From positions 1-50,683 of the forward strand of contig JAHQVJ010000151.1 in assembly GCA_019634415.1 (NCBI GenBank): a stretch of DNA of 50,683 nucleotides, written 5' to 3'. Source of the stretch: Myxococcales bacterium. GTDB taxonomy: Bacteria; Myxococcota_A; UBA796; GCA-2862545. The notes below the pieces were generated by a model. That model searched no databases, was not told the DNA's origin, and saw nothing but the letters and a program-made list of their open reading frames with translations. A program made the translations under genes and the position numbers. Below are positions 40,994 through 49,892 of the stretch, piece by piece. Position 1 is the stretch's first letter; each line of letters begins with the position of its first letter.

Positions 40994-43900
40994 CCGACAC
41001 CCCGCCCAGGGCGAAGGACCGCACCATCCAGCGCGGGAGCCACAGGTCCAGATCCGCCCAGGGCACCACCTGCCCGCTGCGCAGGTCGGTCACGGAGCCT
41101 GGGTCGTGGGCGGCTGGGCAGTACAACCGGACGGCCCGGGCGCGTGCAGGCTCCTCACCGATGGAGACCCGGACGGCCAAGGGCGGATGATCCGGTGGGT
41201 AGTACAGGTGCACGCCCCACTCGCCCTCGAGCAGCTCGTCGAAGCAGGCCCCATGGATCTCGAGCGTGGTCCCGGTGTGCTCGGCAGCCACCTGAACGGC
41301 CCCTCCGAAGGTCTCCACCACCTTGGCCAGGTTCGCGGCCATCATCGAGGTCCAGACGTGGCTGCCCGCTGCAGCGGGGGTGAGGTTGTGCACCCGCACG
41401 GTCAAGTCGCGGGCCGCCACCTGGGGTCTCGCCCGAGCGATGGTGAACACCGCCTCGGCCACGGAGAAGTCCTCCAGCGTGAGCGCCCCGTGCTCCACAC
41501 CCGGCTGGCTCATCAGGTCCTGCATCACGTCGCGCACGTGCTCGTGGACCAGCTGCTCCTTCTGATCGGGGCCGAACGCCCACATCCGCTTGTAGAAGCG
41601 GGAGCGCGGCTTGGAGCGCTCGATGGCCTGGGACGCGGCTCGGCTCCCGAGCACCATGCGCTCCTCGTCTTCGTCGTGCTCGGTCTCGAGGGATGCGGCG
41701 AGCTCGCGCAGGCGCCCGAGGATCCCCATCGACGGAGGTAGCTCCACGTCCGATGGCCCCGCCACTGCGCTGGCCACCAGCGGCGCCTCCGACAACCGAT
41801 CCATGGCCGCTCGCGTCTGCTCGGCCAGCCAGCGGACGGCCTGTGTCCTCGGCCCCGTCAGCAGCTGGTCCATCACGTGCTCGGATCCGCGCTCCCGAAG
41901 CGGCAGGGGGCTGGCCTCGAGCTGCACGCCGCCTCCCTCGCGCGCCGTCAAGGTCAACACCGCGGGCTCGTCCACGGCAAGGGGCACCACAGCGTCGGCG
42001 ATGGGGCCCACCAGCTCACGCTCCAGCGCCCGCTTGAGCGCCCGCGCTCCGAGCTCCGGATCGAAGCCCAGGCCCGACACCCACTCCAGCACCTCGTCGT
42101 CGACCTCCACGATCAGGGTCCGGCGCAGCATGCCCTCGCGACCGAGGAGCTGACCGAGCTGGATCCGGGCGATGTGGCGAATGTGGTCGCGCGCCAGCGG
42201 CCGAAACACCACCACCCGGTCGATGCGGTTGAGGAACTCGGGCCGAAACGCCCGCGTGAGCGCCGATCGATAGGTGGCGGCAGCCGCCGCGGGATCGGCA
42301 CCGAAGCCGAGCTTGCGCCCTGCCTCGGTGGCCCCCACGTTGCTGGTGAGGACCACCACGGCCTGTCCGAAGTCCGCCACCCGGCCCATGCCGTCGGTGA
42401 GGCGCCCCTCGTCGAGCAGCTGCAGCAGCAGGTCGTGCACCGAGGGGTGCGCCTTTTCGATCTCGTCGAGCAGCAGCACGCAGAAGGGGCGATAGCGTAC
42501 CCGCCCGGTGAGCTGCCCCTCTCCGGAGTGCCCGTCTCCGATGAGCCGCTGGGCAGCGCTCGCGTCGACGTACTCGTTCATGTCGAAGCGCACCAGCGCG
42601 TCGGGATCCTCGTAGACGGTGGAGGCCAGCACCTTGGCGGTCTCGGTCTTGCCCACGCCGGTGGGCCCCACGAGCAGCATGGAGCCCGCAGGACGCCCCG
42701 GTGGCGCCACCCCGGCACGCAGCACGTGGATGATGTCGGACAGCGCGTCAATCGCCTCGGGCTGGCCCACGAGGCGCTTCTCCAGCCGCTCGCGGAGGCG
42801 CTCCTCCTCCAGCGGGGCGTGGGGATCCAGCATCTCCTGCCGCATGCCCGTCCGGCCCAGGAAGGCGCGATCCACGTCGGCGGCCGACAGCCGCTGTCCG
42901 GGGTGCTGGTCGGCCAGCCGCTCCAGGCGCTCCACCAGGCTGCCCGGGGCTGCGCGCGTGCCCGGGTAGCGGTCGTCGAGGTCCACCAGCCGACGGACCA
43001 CGGACCGATCCACCGTGCAGCCGCTGAACCGCTCCAGCCGCGCCCGATGAGCGATCACGATGCGCAGCGCGTCGGCGCGCTCGGGCGCGGGCACCCGGAT
43101 GGGACGGAAGAGATCCGCGAAGGGGCGATCGAGCTCCTCCATGCGCTGCCACTCCTCGACGGAGGCCTCGAGGATCACGGGCAGCTCCCGGCGCTCCACG
43201 AACGGGCGCAGCACCGACGACAGCGTCAGGTTGCCGCCCGAGTGCTTGCCCACGCGACACAGCGCCACGGCGTTGTCGACGAACAACGCGTCGGTGCGGT
43301 CTCCGTCGTGCTGGGTGCGCAGCCGATCACGGAGGTGGCAGAAGATGGACTCGGCCCGTCGCTGCCAGGCACCGATCAGCGACATCCCGGTGATCACGCG
43401 CACGGGATCGAGGTGCCACACCCGCGGCACCTTCTCGAGCCGCCCCTGCTGGGTGGCGTGCACGTCGAGCCGACGCGCCACCGCCTCGTGCAGCAGCGTG
43501 GTGCGCCCCGCACCGGGCGGCCCCAGGAGCACCAGCGCCTCGGGTCGCCCCTCGAACAGCGCGTCCGACAGCAGCTGCACCCGCGGATCGTCCACCAGCG
43601 TGCGCTTCAGGTCGTCGGGGTAGGCGTCGGCCAGATCGGCCGCCACCTTCCGGATCTCCACCGATCCCACGAACTCGCCCACCTCGTCGGTGCTGGCGAA
43701 CACCCCAGAGGCGTCCACGGGGTCGAAGTGGAAGCGGCCGCGCGTGACGGGCAGGGTCACCGCCAGGCTGGTGACGAAGTCGCCCTTGTGCACGGCGAAG
43801 GGAGCCAGGCGCACGGGCTCGGGGTCCAGCTCCTGCCGCATCTGCTTGAGCAACAGCGCCAGCGCGCGCTCGAGGAAGGACACCTGCTCGGGCCACTTGG

Positions 43901-44279
43901 TGTCCGTGGGCAGGCGCACCACCTGGCCGTGGAAGCGGGGCACGCAGGCGAACGGCTGCTCCCCCACCTCGAACAGCGCCACCGTGACGGTGAGCGGACT
44001 CTGGTGCCCACCGTGCTCGCGCAGCGTCAGCTCCACCTTGCGCACCCGCAGCTCGGGGTTGAAGGCCATCCACTGCAGCGGCCGCACGGTGGCGCGCTCC
44101 GCAGCCACGTCCTGGAACCGCCGACGCGTGGCCTTCGCGCACTCCCGCATGGCCCGATCGAAGGTGCGACCGCGCCCCACGACGTCGGGCACGAACACGG
44201 ACTGCACCTGGTACTTGTGCTGCGGCCTGCGGTCCGACGCCGACGTCACGAACACCGGGAACTCGACGTGCACGCCCAT
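40986..44279 (-). CDS. Clp-like double AAA+ ATPase with release-factor PCRF-like C-terminus (1097 residues)
   Basis: Second gene of the operon. The unusual N-terminal region (1-180) is shared with its paralogues. AAA1 is degenerate: Walker A has Arg for Lys (GPPGAGRT, 253-260) and Walker B is LFVDN (332-336). AAA2 is intact: GPTGVGKT (538-545), LLLDE (602-606), and Arg685 in FLNRID. The pore loop GYVG is replaced by GDGHSGEG. Residues about 780-955 are a helical linker. Residues about 957-1042 resemble the PCRF domain of RF1/RF2: TLEIHG, then LLEGEWGVHLY parallels the release-factor strand and ExGVH. No GGQ is present. The start shares one base with the upstream stop (TGATG), so translation is coupled. 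Confidence 0.85.
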   Translation of the reverse strand: MGVHVEFPVFVTSASDRRPQHKYQVQSVFVPDVVGRGRTFDRAMRECAKATRRRFQDVAAERATVRPLQWMAFNPELRVRKVELTLREHGGHQSPLTVTVALFEVGEQPFACVPRFHGQVVRLPTDTKWPEQVSFLERALALLLKQMRQELDPEPVRLAPFAVHKGDFVTSLAVTLPVTRGRFHFDPVDASGVFASTDEVGEFVGSVEIRKVAADLADAYPDDLKRTLVDDPRVQLLSDALFEGRPEALVLLGPPGAGRTTLLHEAVARRLDVHATQQGRLEKVPRVWHLDPVRVITGMSLIGAWQRRAESIFCHLRDRLRTQHDGDRTDALFVDNAVALCRVGKHSGGNLTLSSVLRPFVERRELPVILEASVEEWQRMEELDRPFADLFRPIRVPAPERADALRIVIAHRARLERFSGCTVDRSVVRRLVDLDDRYPGTRAAPGSLVERLERLADQHPGQRLSAADVDRAFLGRTGMRQEMLDPHAPLEEERLRERLEKRLVGQPEAIDALSDIIHVLRAGVAPPGRPAGSMLLVGPTGVGKTETAKVLASTVYEDPDALVRFDMNEYVDASAAQRLIGDGHSGEGQLTGRVRYRPFCVLLLDEIEKAHPSVHDLLLQLLDEGRLTDGMGRVADFGQAVVVLTSNVGATEAGRKLGFGADPAAAAATYRSALTRAFRPEFLNRIDRVVVFRPLARDHIRHIARIQLGQLLGREGMLRRTLIVEVDDEVLEWVSGLGFDPELGARALKRALERELVGPIADAVVPLAVDEPAVLTLTAREGGGVQLEASPLPLRERGSEHVMDQLLTGPRTQAVRWLAEQTRAAMDRLSEAPLVASAVAGPSDVELPPSMGILGRLRELAASLETEHDEDEERMVLGSRAASQAIERSKPRSRFYKRMWAFGPDQKEQLVHEHVRDVMQDLMSQPGVEHGALTLEDFSVAEAVFTIARARPQVAARDLTVRVHNLTPAAAGSHVWTSMMAANLAKVVETFGGAVQVAAEHTGTTLEIHGACFDELLEGEWGVHLYYPPDHPPLAVRVSIGEEPARARAVRLYCPAAHDPGSVTDLRSGQVVPWADLDLWLPRWMVRSFALGGVSDG

Positions 44280-47200
44280 CAGGTGGTCAGGTCCACGATG
44301 ATCTGCGTCTCGTAGCGCTCGGTCAGCCAGTCCCTCACGGCATCCTCCACCGTGCCCGCCACCTCGCGCTGGTAGGTGCCGTCGGTCACCGAGTCCGGAT
44401 CCACGCGCCGCCGCGGCTTGCCGTCCACTGCAGACTTGCGGTGAGGATCCTCGAGCCTCGCCCGCTTGTAGGCTGCGTGCGAGCCGAGCACGGGGTGCAC
44501 CCGCACGCGCCGCTCGGGGGGCGGCTTCTCCCAGGCGTGGATGCCAGCCTCTCCCAGCAGCAGCTCCCCCACCCCGGCCCCCCGGAACGCCACCTCGAGC
44601 CCAGCGACCATCGCTCCGCCCCAGGGGGGATCCGAGCCCGGGAGTAGGGGCCGAAACTCGGTGTGCCGCTTGTTGTCGAACACCCACAGCTCCCATCGAC
44701 CCACCACGGTGAGCTGCTGGGCCTCCACGAAGGCGGTGTAGGCATCCGCGATCTGCCGGCAGTGCTCGGCGTCGCCGTAGATCCCCACCACCACGTCGCG
44801 CTCGTCGTCGTACAGCGTGTCGTACAGCGCTCGCCGCGTGGACACCGCCATCTCGCGGTAGCGCGCCAGCGCGTCGAGGTACAGATCCGGCTCCAGCTCG
44901 CCATCGAGCTCCGACAGCAGCGCCTCGGTGGACAGCTCGGCGATCGTGTCGAACATCTCGCTGCAGCGAGACAGGAGCTGCTCGAGGGTTCCCAGCCGAG
45001 CAGCCGCGGAGCCCTCCTTCCAGAAGGCCTTCCCCAGCCGTCGCTTGCGACGCCTCAGCCGCTGCGCCTCGCTCTGCAGCTGTGCGAACCGGGCCCCGTC
45101 GGCGACGCGCTGCGCCATGCGCCGGTGCGCGTCGATGGCATCGGCGAGCAGCCCGAAGCGATCGGCGTCCGACTGCTCGCGCCGGTCGGGCTTGAGCACG
45201 GTCAGCTCACACTGCAGCGACGCCGACACCTCCACCCGCACGGGATGGGGCGTGGGGTGCGCGTTGAGCTCCTTGGCCAGCGGTGCGTTCACCCGCTTGC
45301 GCAGGGCTCGCTGCAGCTCCCGCGCACCGTGGGCCGGGCTGTAGCCGAGCTGCCCCAGCCGAGACCGCGCCTCGTCGGTCACGACCACCTCGGCGCGCCG
45401 CGCCAGCAGCCCCGGACGCATCTGGAGCCCGGCGATCTCGCGCGTGAGCACGCGACCCACCGAGTCCTCGTCGAGGGGCACGAAGGCCACCACGCGGTCC
45501 AACCGGTTGAACAGCTCCGGCCGGAAGTGGCGGCGCGCCGCGTCGCGGTACGTCTGCTGCAGCGTCTTCACGGGATCGCCCTGCCGCCCGAAGCCGGAGG
45601 GCACCGAAGACGCATCCGCCGCGCCGATGTTGGAGGTCATCACCACGATGGAGCTGCAGAAGTCGGCCACCCGACCCGAGCCGTCCGACAGCCGCCCCTC
45701 CCCGAGCACCTGTAGCAACAGGTCGAACACCATGGAATCGGCCTTCTCGATCTCGTCGAGGAGCACCACCGAGAAGGGCTCACGCCGAATGGCGCCCGTC
45801 AGCCGCCCCTCCCCGCCCGGTCCCTCCACCAGCCGGATCGCAGCCCCCGGCGAGGCGTACTCGCTCATGTCGAACCGAGTCACGCGCCCCGCATCGCCGA
45901 ACATGAACTGCGCCACCGCCTTGGCCGTCTCGGTCTTGCCCACCCCGGTGGGGCCCACGAACAGCAGCGTGGCGATGGGACGCCTCGGGCGCGCCAGGCC
46001 CGCGCGAATGGCCACCATGGCCTCCACCACGGCGCGCACTGCCTCGGGCTGCCCGAAGATCCGGTCGGTGAAGAACCGCTGCAGCCGCTCGACGGAGAAC
46101 GGATGGCTCGGATCCACCAGCGCGCGGGGCATGCCGCTGTCGGCACAGAACTGGTCGAGGACGGCTCCCGGATCCAGCGCTCCCGTGGCCTCCGCTCCCA
46201 GCATCGACTCCAAGAAGCGCACCGGCTTGGCGGGGAAGCCCGAGTAGGGGCTGAAGCGAGCCAGCAACCGGAGCAGCTCGTCGATGGCCTCGGGCTGCAC
46301 ATCGCGATCGCCCGCGACGCCTCGTGCCCGAGCGAGGCACAGCGCGCGCATCGCCTCGGGCTCGGGCTCCTCCACCTCGATGCGACGAAAGCTGTCGAGG
46401 AAGCCAGGGTAGTTCGCCTCGATCCGCCCGATCTCCTCCGGTGTGCACTCGGTGAGCAGCCCGATCTGGCCTTCGGCGAGTCGAGGCCGCAGGTACTCCG
46501 CCATGCTCATCGTGTTGCCGACGTACCGGCCCACCTCGAACAGCTCCGCCAGGTTGCGGATCCACAGCCAGTCCCCCCGATTCACCAGCTCCTTGCACAG
46601 GCCCGCGAGGCTCTCCTGCCATCCGGCGCCGTCGGTGAGCACGCGCTCCATGGTGGCGGCCTGGGTCTCCCACACGTCGGCGTGCACGCCGCCCGGCGGA
46701 TCGGTGGACGTCCGTGCCTGCGTGCGCCGGACCAGCTCGCGGATCCGGGCGCTCTTGCCCACACCGGGCGGTCCCACGAGCAAGATGTTGCGGCCTCCGG
46801 GGTTCCCCATCGCCCGCACGAGCTGCCCGAGCTCGGCGTCCACCTCGAACACCTGCTGGGGGCCTGTGCGGGGCACGGGGCGGGCCAGCTGCTCGAGCCA
46901 AGGCTCCTGCCGGTCCTCCTCCAGCTGTCGCAGCTCGGCGAAGGTGTGGAAGGTGGCCTCCACTCGGCCGTGCTCGAGCTGCACGTCGGTGAACCACTGC
47001 ACCTCGAGCACCCGCGCTGCGGCGTCCAGACGCCGCTCCCGCAGGAACTCCAGCTTGATGGCGGCCACCAAGTGCTCACGCACGCTCTGGCGATCGGAGC
47101 CGGCCGCCCCCAGCCCCAGCGCTGGCACGAAGCCCACGTGGTGCTCGGCGGTCTGCCCCGCCACGACGTGGAACGTGAGATCCAACTCGGTGGGCAAGGG

Positions 47201-47458
47201 CCCCGCCTCGGGAGGTTCGAGGCGCACCTGCACGGTGTCGAGCTCCAGCTGCACGTCCGCCGTCACCTCGAGCCAAGGCAGCAGCAAGCCCCGCGCGCTC
47301 CAGCGCCGCTCCGCGGCGGTGCCGAAGGCACTACGAAACGCAGCACCCGAGCTGTCCATCCAGGCGATCTCGTTGTGTAGGGGGGCCGTGAGCGTCCGCG
47401 TGCCACCCACCTGGGACAGCTGGACCGACCACACATCGACGGTTTTCCGCAGCGCCAT
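44279..47458 (-). CDS. Clp-like double AAA+ ATPase with release-factor PCRF-like C-terminus (1059 residues)
   Basis: First gene of the operon. The N-terminal region (1-190) is shared with the two downstream paralogues. AAA1 keeps Walker A (GPPGVGKS, 229-236) but has lost Walker B acids (WLWIRN, 297-302). AAA2 is intact: GPTGVGKT (502-509), LLDE (566-569) and Arg652 in LFNRLD. The pore loop reads VEGPGGEG instead of GYVG. Residues about 765-885 are a long coiled-coil-like stretch. Residues about 885-990 resemble the PCRF domain (DVVVGIYG, then VAFRGAG and LLLGEAGIHAW). The basic C-terminal tail (about 990-1059) has no GGQ. There is no clear ribosome-binding site at 47458. It diverges from the CaCA exchanger gene. 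Confidence 0.85.
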   Translation of the reverse strand: MALRKTVDVWSVQLSQVGGTRTLTAPLHNEIAWMDSSGAAFRSAFGTAAERRWSARGLLLPWLEVTADVQLELDTVQVRLEPPEAGPLPTELDLTFHVVAGQTAEHHVGFVPALGLGAAGSDRQSVREHLVAAIKLEFLRERRLDAAARVLEVQWFTDVQLEHGRVEATFHTFAELRQLEEDRQEPWLEQLARPVPRTGPQQVFEVDAELGQLVRAMGNPGGRNILLVGPPGVGKSARIRELVRRTQARTSTDPPGGVHADVWETQAATMERVLTDGAGWQESLAGLCKELVNRGDWLWIRNLAELFEVGRYVGNTMSMAEYLRPRLAEGQIGLLTECTPEEIGRIEANYPGFLDSFRRIEVEEPEPEAMRALCLARARGVAGDRDVQPEAIDELLRLLARFSPYSGFPAKPVRFLESMLGAEATGALDPGAVLDQFCADSGMPRALVDPSHPFSVERLQRFFTDRIFGQPEAVRAVVEAMVAIRAGLARPRRPIATLLFVGPTGVGKTETAKAVAQFMFGDAGRVTRFDMSEYASPGAAIRLVEGPGGEGRLTGAIRREPFSVVLLDEIEKADSMVFDLLLQVLGEGRLSDGSGRVADFCSSIVVMTSNIGAADASSVPSGFGRQGDPVKTLQQTYRDAARRHFRPELFNRLDRVVAFVPLDEDSVGRVLTREIAGLQMRPGLLARRAEVVVTDEARSRLGQLGYSPAHGARELQRALRKRVNAPLAKELNAHPTPHPVRVEVSASLQCELTVLKPDRREQSDADRFGLLADAIDAHRRMAQRVADGARFAQLQSEAQRLRRRKRRLGKAFWKEGSAAARLGTLEQLLSRCSEMFDTIAELSTEALLSELDGELEPDLYLDALARYREMAVSTRRALYDTLYDDERDVVVGIYGDAEHCRQIADAYTAFVEAQQLTVVGRWELWVFDNKRHTEFRPLLPGSDPPWGGAMVAGLEVAFRGAGVGELLLGEAGIHAWEKPPPERRVRVHPVLGSHAAYKRARLEDPHRKSAVDGKPRRRVDPDSVTDGTYQREVAGTVEDAVRDWLTERYETQIIVDLTT

Positions 47459-47493
47459 GCGGCGTCGTCTTAATGCGTGGCATCATCGCGGCC

Positions 47494-48441
47494 ATGGAAC
47501 CGGACTGGATGTGGGTGGTCGGGGGCTGTATCGCCCTCATCTGGGGCAGCGATCTGGCGGTGGGAGCGGCCATTCGCCTAGCTTCTTCGCTAGGTGTGAG
47601 CCGCTGGCTGATCGGGGTCACGCTGGCCTCCGTGGGAACCTCGCTGCCCGAGATCGGCACCAACGTGACCGCGGCCCTCGCCTCGCGCGGGGGAACCGAC
47701 GCGTCGGGCCTGGCGGTGGGCAACGTGGTGGGGAGCTGCCTGTCGCAGATCACCCTGTTCCTGGGGCTCACGGCGTTGCTCGCCACGCTCCCCCTGCCGA
47801 AGGTGGCGCGCCGTCGCGACCTGCCGTTCCTGCTGCTCGCCGCCGTCGCCATGGCAGCGGCGTGCTGGGATCTACGGGTGGAGGCCTCCGAAGCCGCAGC
47901 GCTGGTGGGCGGCTACGGGCTGTACCTCGTGATCGCCGTGCTCTCGGAGCGCAGGCAGCAGTCCGAGGGAGCCGCAGATCGCCCGCGCTTCCGGTTGTCG
48001 GATCTCGTGGCGGGCCTGGGCGGCCTGGTCATCGTGATCCTGGGCGGCGACGCCGTGGTGGGCGGCGGTATGGCGGTCGCCGAGTCCGCAGGCCTGTCGA
48101 AGACCACCATCGGGCTGCTGGTGGGCCTGGGCACGGGCCTGCCCGAGCTGGCCATCGCCATTCGTGGGGTGGCCCACGGGGCCGCGTCTCTGTCGCTGGG
48201 CAACCTGATCGGCAGCAACATCACCGATCCGCTCCTCACCCTGGGCACGGGGGCCCTGGTGCATCCGCTGACGGTCAGCCCCCGGGTCATGTGGTTCGAC
48301 CTGCCGGTGTGGATCGGCGCCTCGATGTGCGCCGTGCTGTACCTGCGCAACGAGAACCGGCTGGATCGCCTGGAGGGCACGATCCTGCTGCTGATCTTCG
48401 CTGCCTACGCCTCGATCCGCACGCTGTGGGCCGTGGGATGA
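47494..48441 (+). CDS. Ca2+/cation antiporter (CaCA, YrbG-like) family membrane protein
   Basis: Predicted 315-residue inner-membrane exchanger. Two inverted alpha-repeats carry the ion-binding motifs: GTSLPEIGTN followed by GNVVGSCLSQI, and GTGLPELAIA followed by GNLIGSNITDP. About ten transmembrane helices are visible. This matches the CaCA superfamily, which swaps sodium or protons for calcium. ATG 47494 gives MEPDWMWVVGG, placing helix 1 at the family position; ATG 47473 is seven codons longer, and neither has a good ribosome-binding site. It diverges from the ATPase operon across 35 bases, so their promoters must lie close or inside coding sequence. Confidence 0.9.
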   Translation: MEPDWMWVVGGCIALIWGSDLAVGAAIRLASSLGVSRWLIGVTLASVGTSLPEIGTNVTAALASRGGTDASGLAVGNVVGSCLSQITLFLGLTALLATLPLPKVARRRDLPFLLLAAVAMAAACWDLRVEASEAAALVGGYGLYLVIAVLSERRQQSEGAADRPRFRLSDLVAGLGGLVIVILGGDAVVGGGMAVAESAGLSKTTIGLLVGLGTGLPELAIAIRGVAHGAASLSLGNLIGSNITDPLLTLGTGALVHPLTVSPRVMWFDLPVWIGASMCAVLYLRNENRLDRLEGTILLLIFAAYASIRTLWAVG

Positions 48442-48500
48442 GGCACCACCACCACCGGTTCTGGCCAACGCCTGGCGCGACGGCCGCTTAGCCTGTTGCC

Positions 48501-49892
48501 ATGCTCGACGCCGACGCCTGCTACGCCGCCCTGAAGAGCCGCGACCGCCGCTTCGACGGGCGCTTCTTCGTGGGAGTGCACTCCACACGAGTGTTCTGCC
48601 GACCCGTGTGCCCCGCCCGCACGCCCAACCGCGAGGGAGTGGACTTCTTCGCGTCGGCCGCCGCGGCGCGAGAGGCCGGCTTCCGCGCCTGCCTGCGATG
48701 TCGCCCCGAGACCGCGCCCCAGACGTCGGCCTGGATCGGCACGGCGGCCACGGTGCACCGGGCCCTGCGCCTCATCGAGGAAGGTGCGCTCGACGATGCC
48801 ACGGTGCCCGAGCTGTCCGAGCGCCTCGGGATCAGCGCGCGCCACCTCCGCTCGTTGTTCCGCAAGCACGTCGGGGCGTCGCCCAGTGCGGTGGCCCACA
48901 GCCGACGCCTGCGCCACGCGCGGCTACTGCTCACCGCCACCGAGCTGCCCATGACCGACGTGGCGCTGCTCGCGGGGTTCTCGAGCGTGCGGCGCTTCAA
49001 CGACGCCGTGCTCAAGGGGTTCGGACGCTCCCCCACCCAGCTGCGCACCGCCGGGGGGCGCGCCACGCTCACCGTTCGCCTGAGCGTGCGTCCGCCATAC
49101 CGCTACGACGCGTTGCTCCGCTACCTGCAGGCCAGGGCCGTGCCCGGGGTGGAGCGGGTGCGCGACGGCGTGTGGTCCCACGGCGTACGCGTTCGGGATG
49201 GCGCAGGGGCGGTGCACGTGCGGCACGACCCAGAGCACCACGCACTGCAGCTCGAGCTGTCCGAGAGCCTCGCCTCGGCGCTGCCCGAGATGGTGCGCCG
49301 GATCCGGCGCGCCTTCGACGTGGACGCCGATCCGCAGGCAGTGTCGGAGCGACTGGCTCCGCTGACCGCCCCCGTGGGCACCCGGCTTCCCGGGGCCTTC
49401 GACCGGTTCGCGGTCGCCGTGCGCATGATCCTTGGGCAGCAGATCTCCGTGAAGGCCGCCACCACCCTGTCCGGCCGGCTGGTGCAGCGATGGGCCGAGC
49501 CTCCGATCGAGGGAACCGAGCTGGCTGCCTTCCCTGCGCCGTCCGTGCTCGCGGACGCTCCCCTGCAGGAGATCGGGCTCACGCAGCGACGGGCCGACAC
49601 CCTGCGCGTGTTCAGCACCGCCGTGGCCAACGGAGACCTGTCTCTGCGCTCGGACCGGCCCCTCGACGAGCTGATCACCGAGCTGTGTCGCTTGCCCGGC
49701 ATCGGTCCCTGGACGGCGTCGATGCTGGCCATGCGGGTGTTCGGCGAACCCGATGCCTTTCCCTCGGGGGACCTGGTGCTGCGTCGCGCGCTGCAGGCCT
49801 TCGACGTCGATCCCACCGAGGCCTGGCGCCCCTGGCGCGCCTACGGTGCCCTCGCGCTGTGGGAGAACGCCCACACCCTGGAGACCCGATGA
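48501..49892 (+). CDS. alkA: AdaA-AlkA fusion: methyl-phosphotriester sensor/regulator and 3-methyladenine DNA glycosylase
   Basis: Predicted 463-residue DNA-repair protein. Residues about 1-75 are an Ada N-terminal zinc domain with Cys33, Cys37, Cys64 and Cys67 (FCRPVCPARTP, then FRACLRCRPE); Cys33 is the likely methyl acceptor. An AraC-type helix-turn-helix follows (about 80-180; LGISARHLRSLFRKHVG and DVALLAGFSSVRRFN). The C-terminal 280 residues are AlkA-like, with helix-hairpin-helix LPGIGPWTA and catalytic Asp424 in FPSGDLVLRRA. Such fusions sense DNA methylation, activate transcription and excise alkylated bases. The ogt-like gene overlaps its end by four bases, so the two form an alkylation-response operon. 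Confidence 0.93.
   Translation: MLDADACYAALKSRDRRFDGRFFVGVHSTRVFCRPVCPARTPNREGVDFFASAAAAREAGFRACLRCRPETAPQTSAWIGTAATVHRALRLIEEGALDDATVPELSERLGISARHLRSLFRKHVGASPSAVAHSRRLRHARLLLTATELPMTDVALLAGFSSVRRFNDAVLKGFGRSPTQLRTAGGRATLTVRLSVRPPYRYDALLRYLQARAVPGVERVRDGVWSHGVRVRDGAGAVHVRHDPEHHALQLELSESLASALPEMVRRIRRAFDVDADPQAVSERLAPLTAPVGTRLPGAFDRFAVAVRMILGQQISVKAATTLSGRLVQRWAEPPIEGTELAAFPAPSVLADAPLQEIGLTQRRADTLRVFSTAVANGDLSLRSDRPLDELITELCRLPGIGPWTASMLAMRVFGEPDAFPSGDLVLRRALQAFDVDPTEAWRPWRAYGALALWENAHTLETR

Noticed and set aside
41877..44315. 812-residue open frame opposite the 1097-residue ATPase gene
   Set aside because: Antisense shadow; the real gene has intact AAA+ motifs.
36158..47458. Type VI secretion ClpV locus
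   Set aside because: No TssB/C, Hcp, VgrG or baseplate genes are present, and the ATPases lack the ClpV N-domain and the GYVG pore loop.
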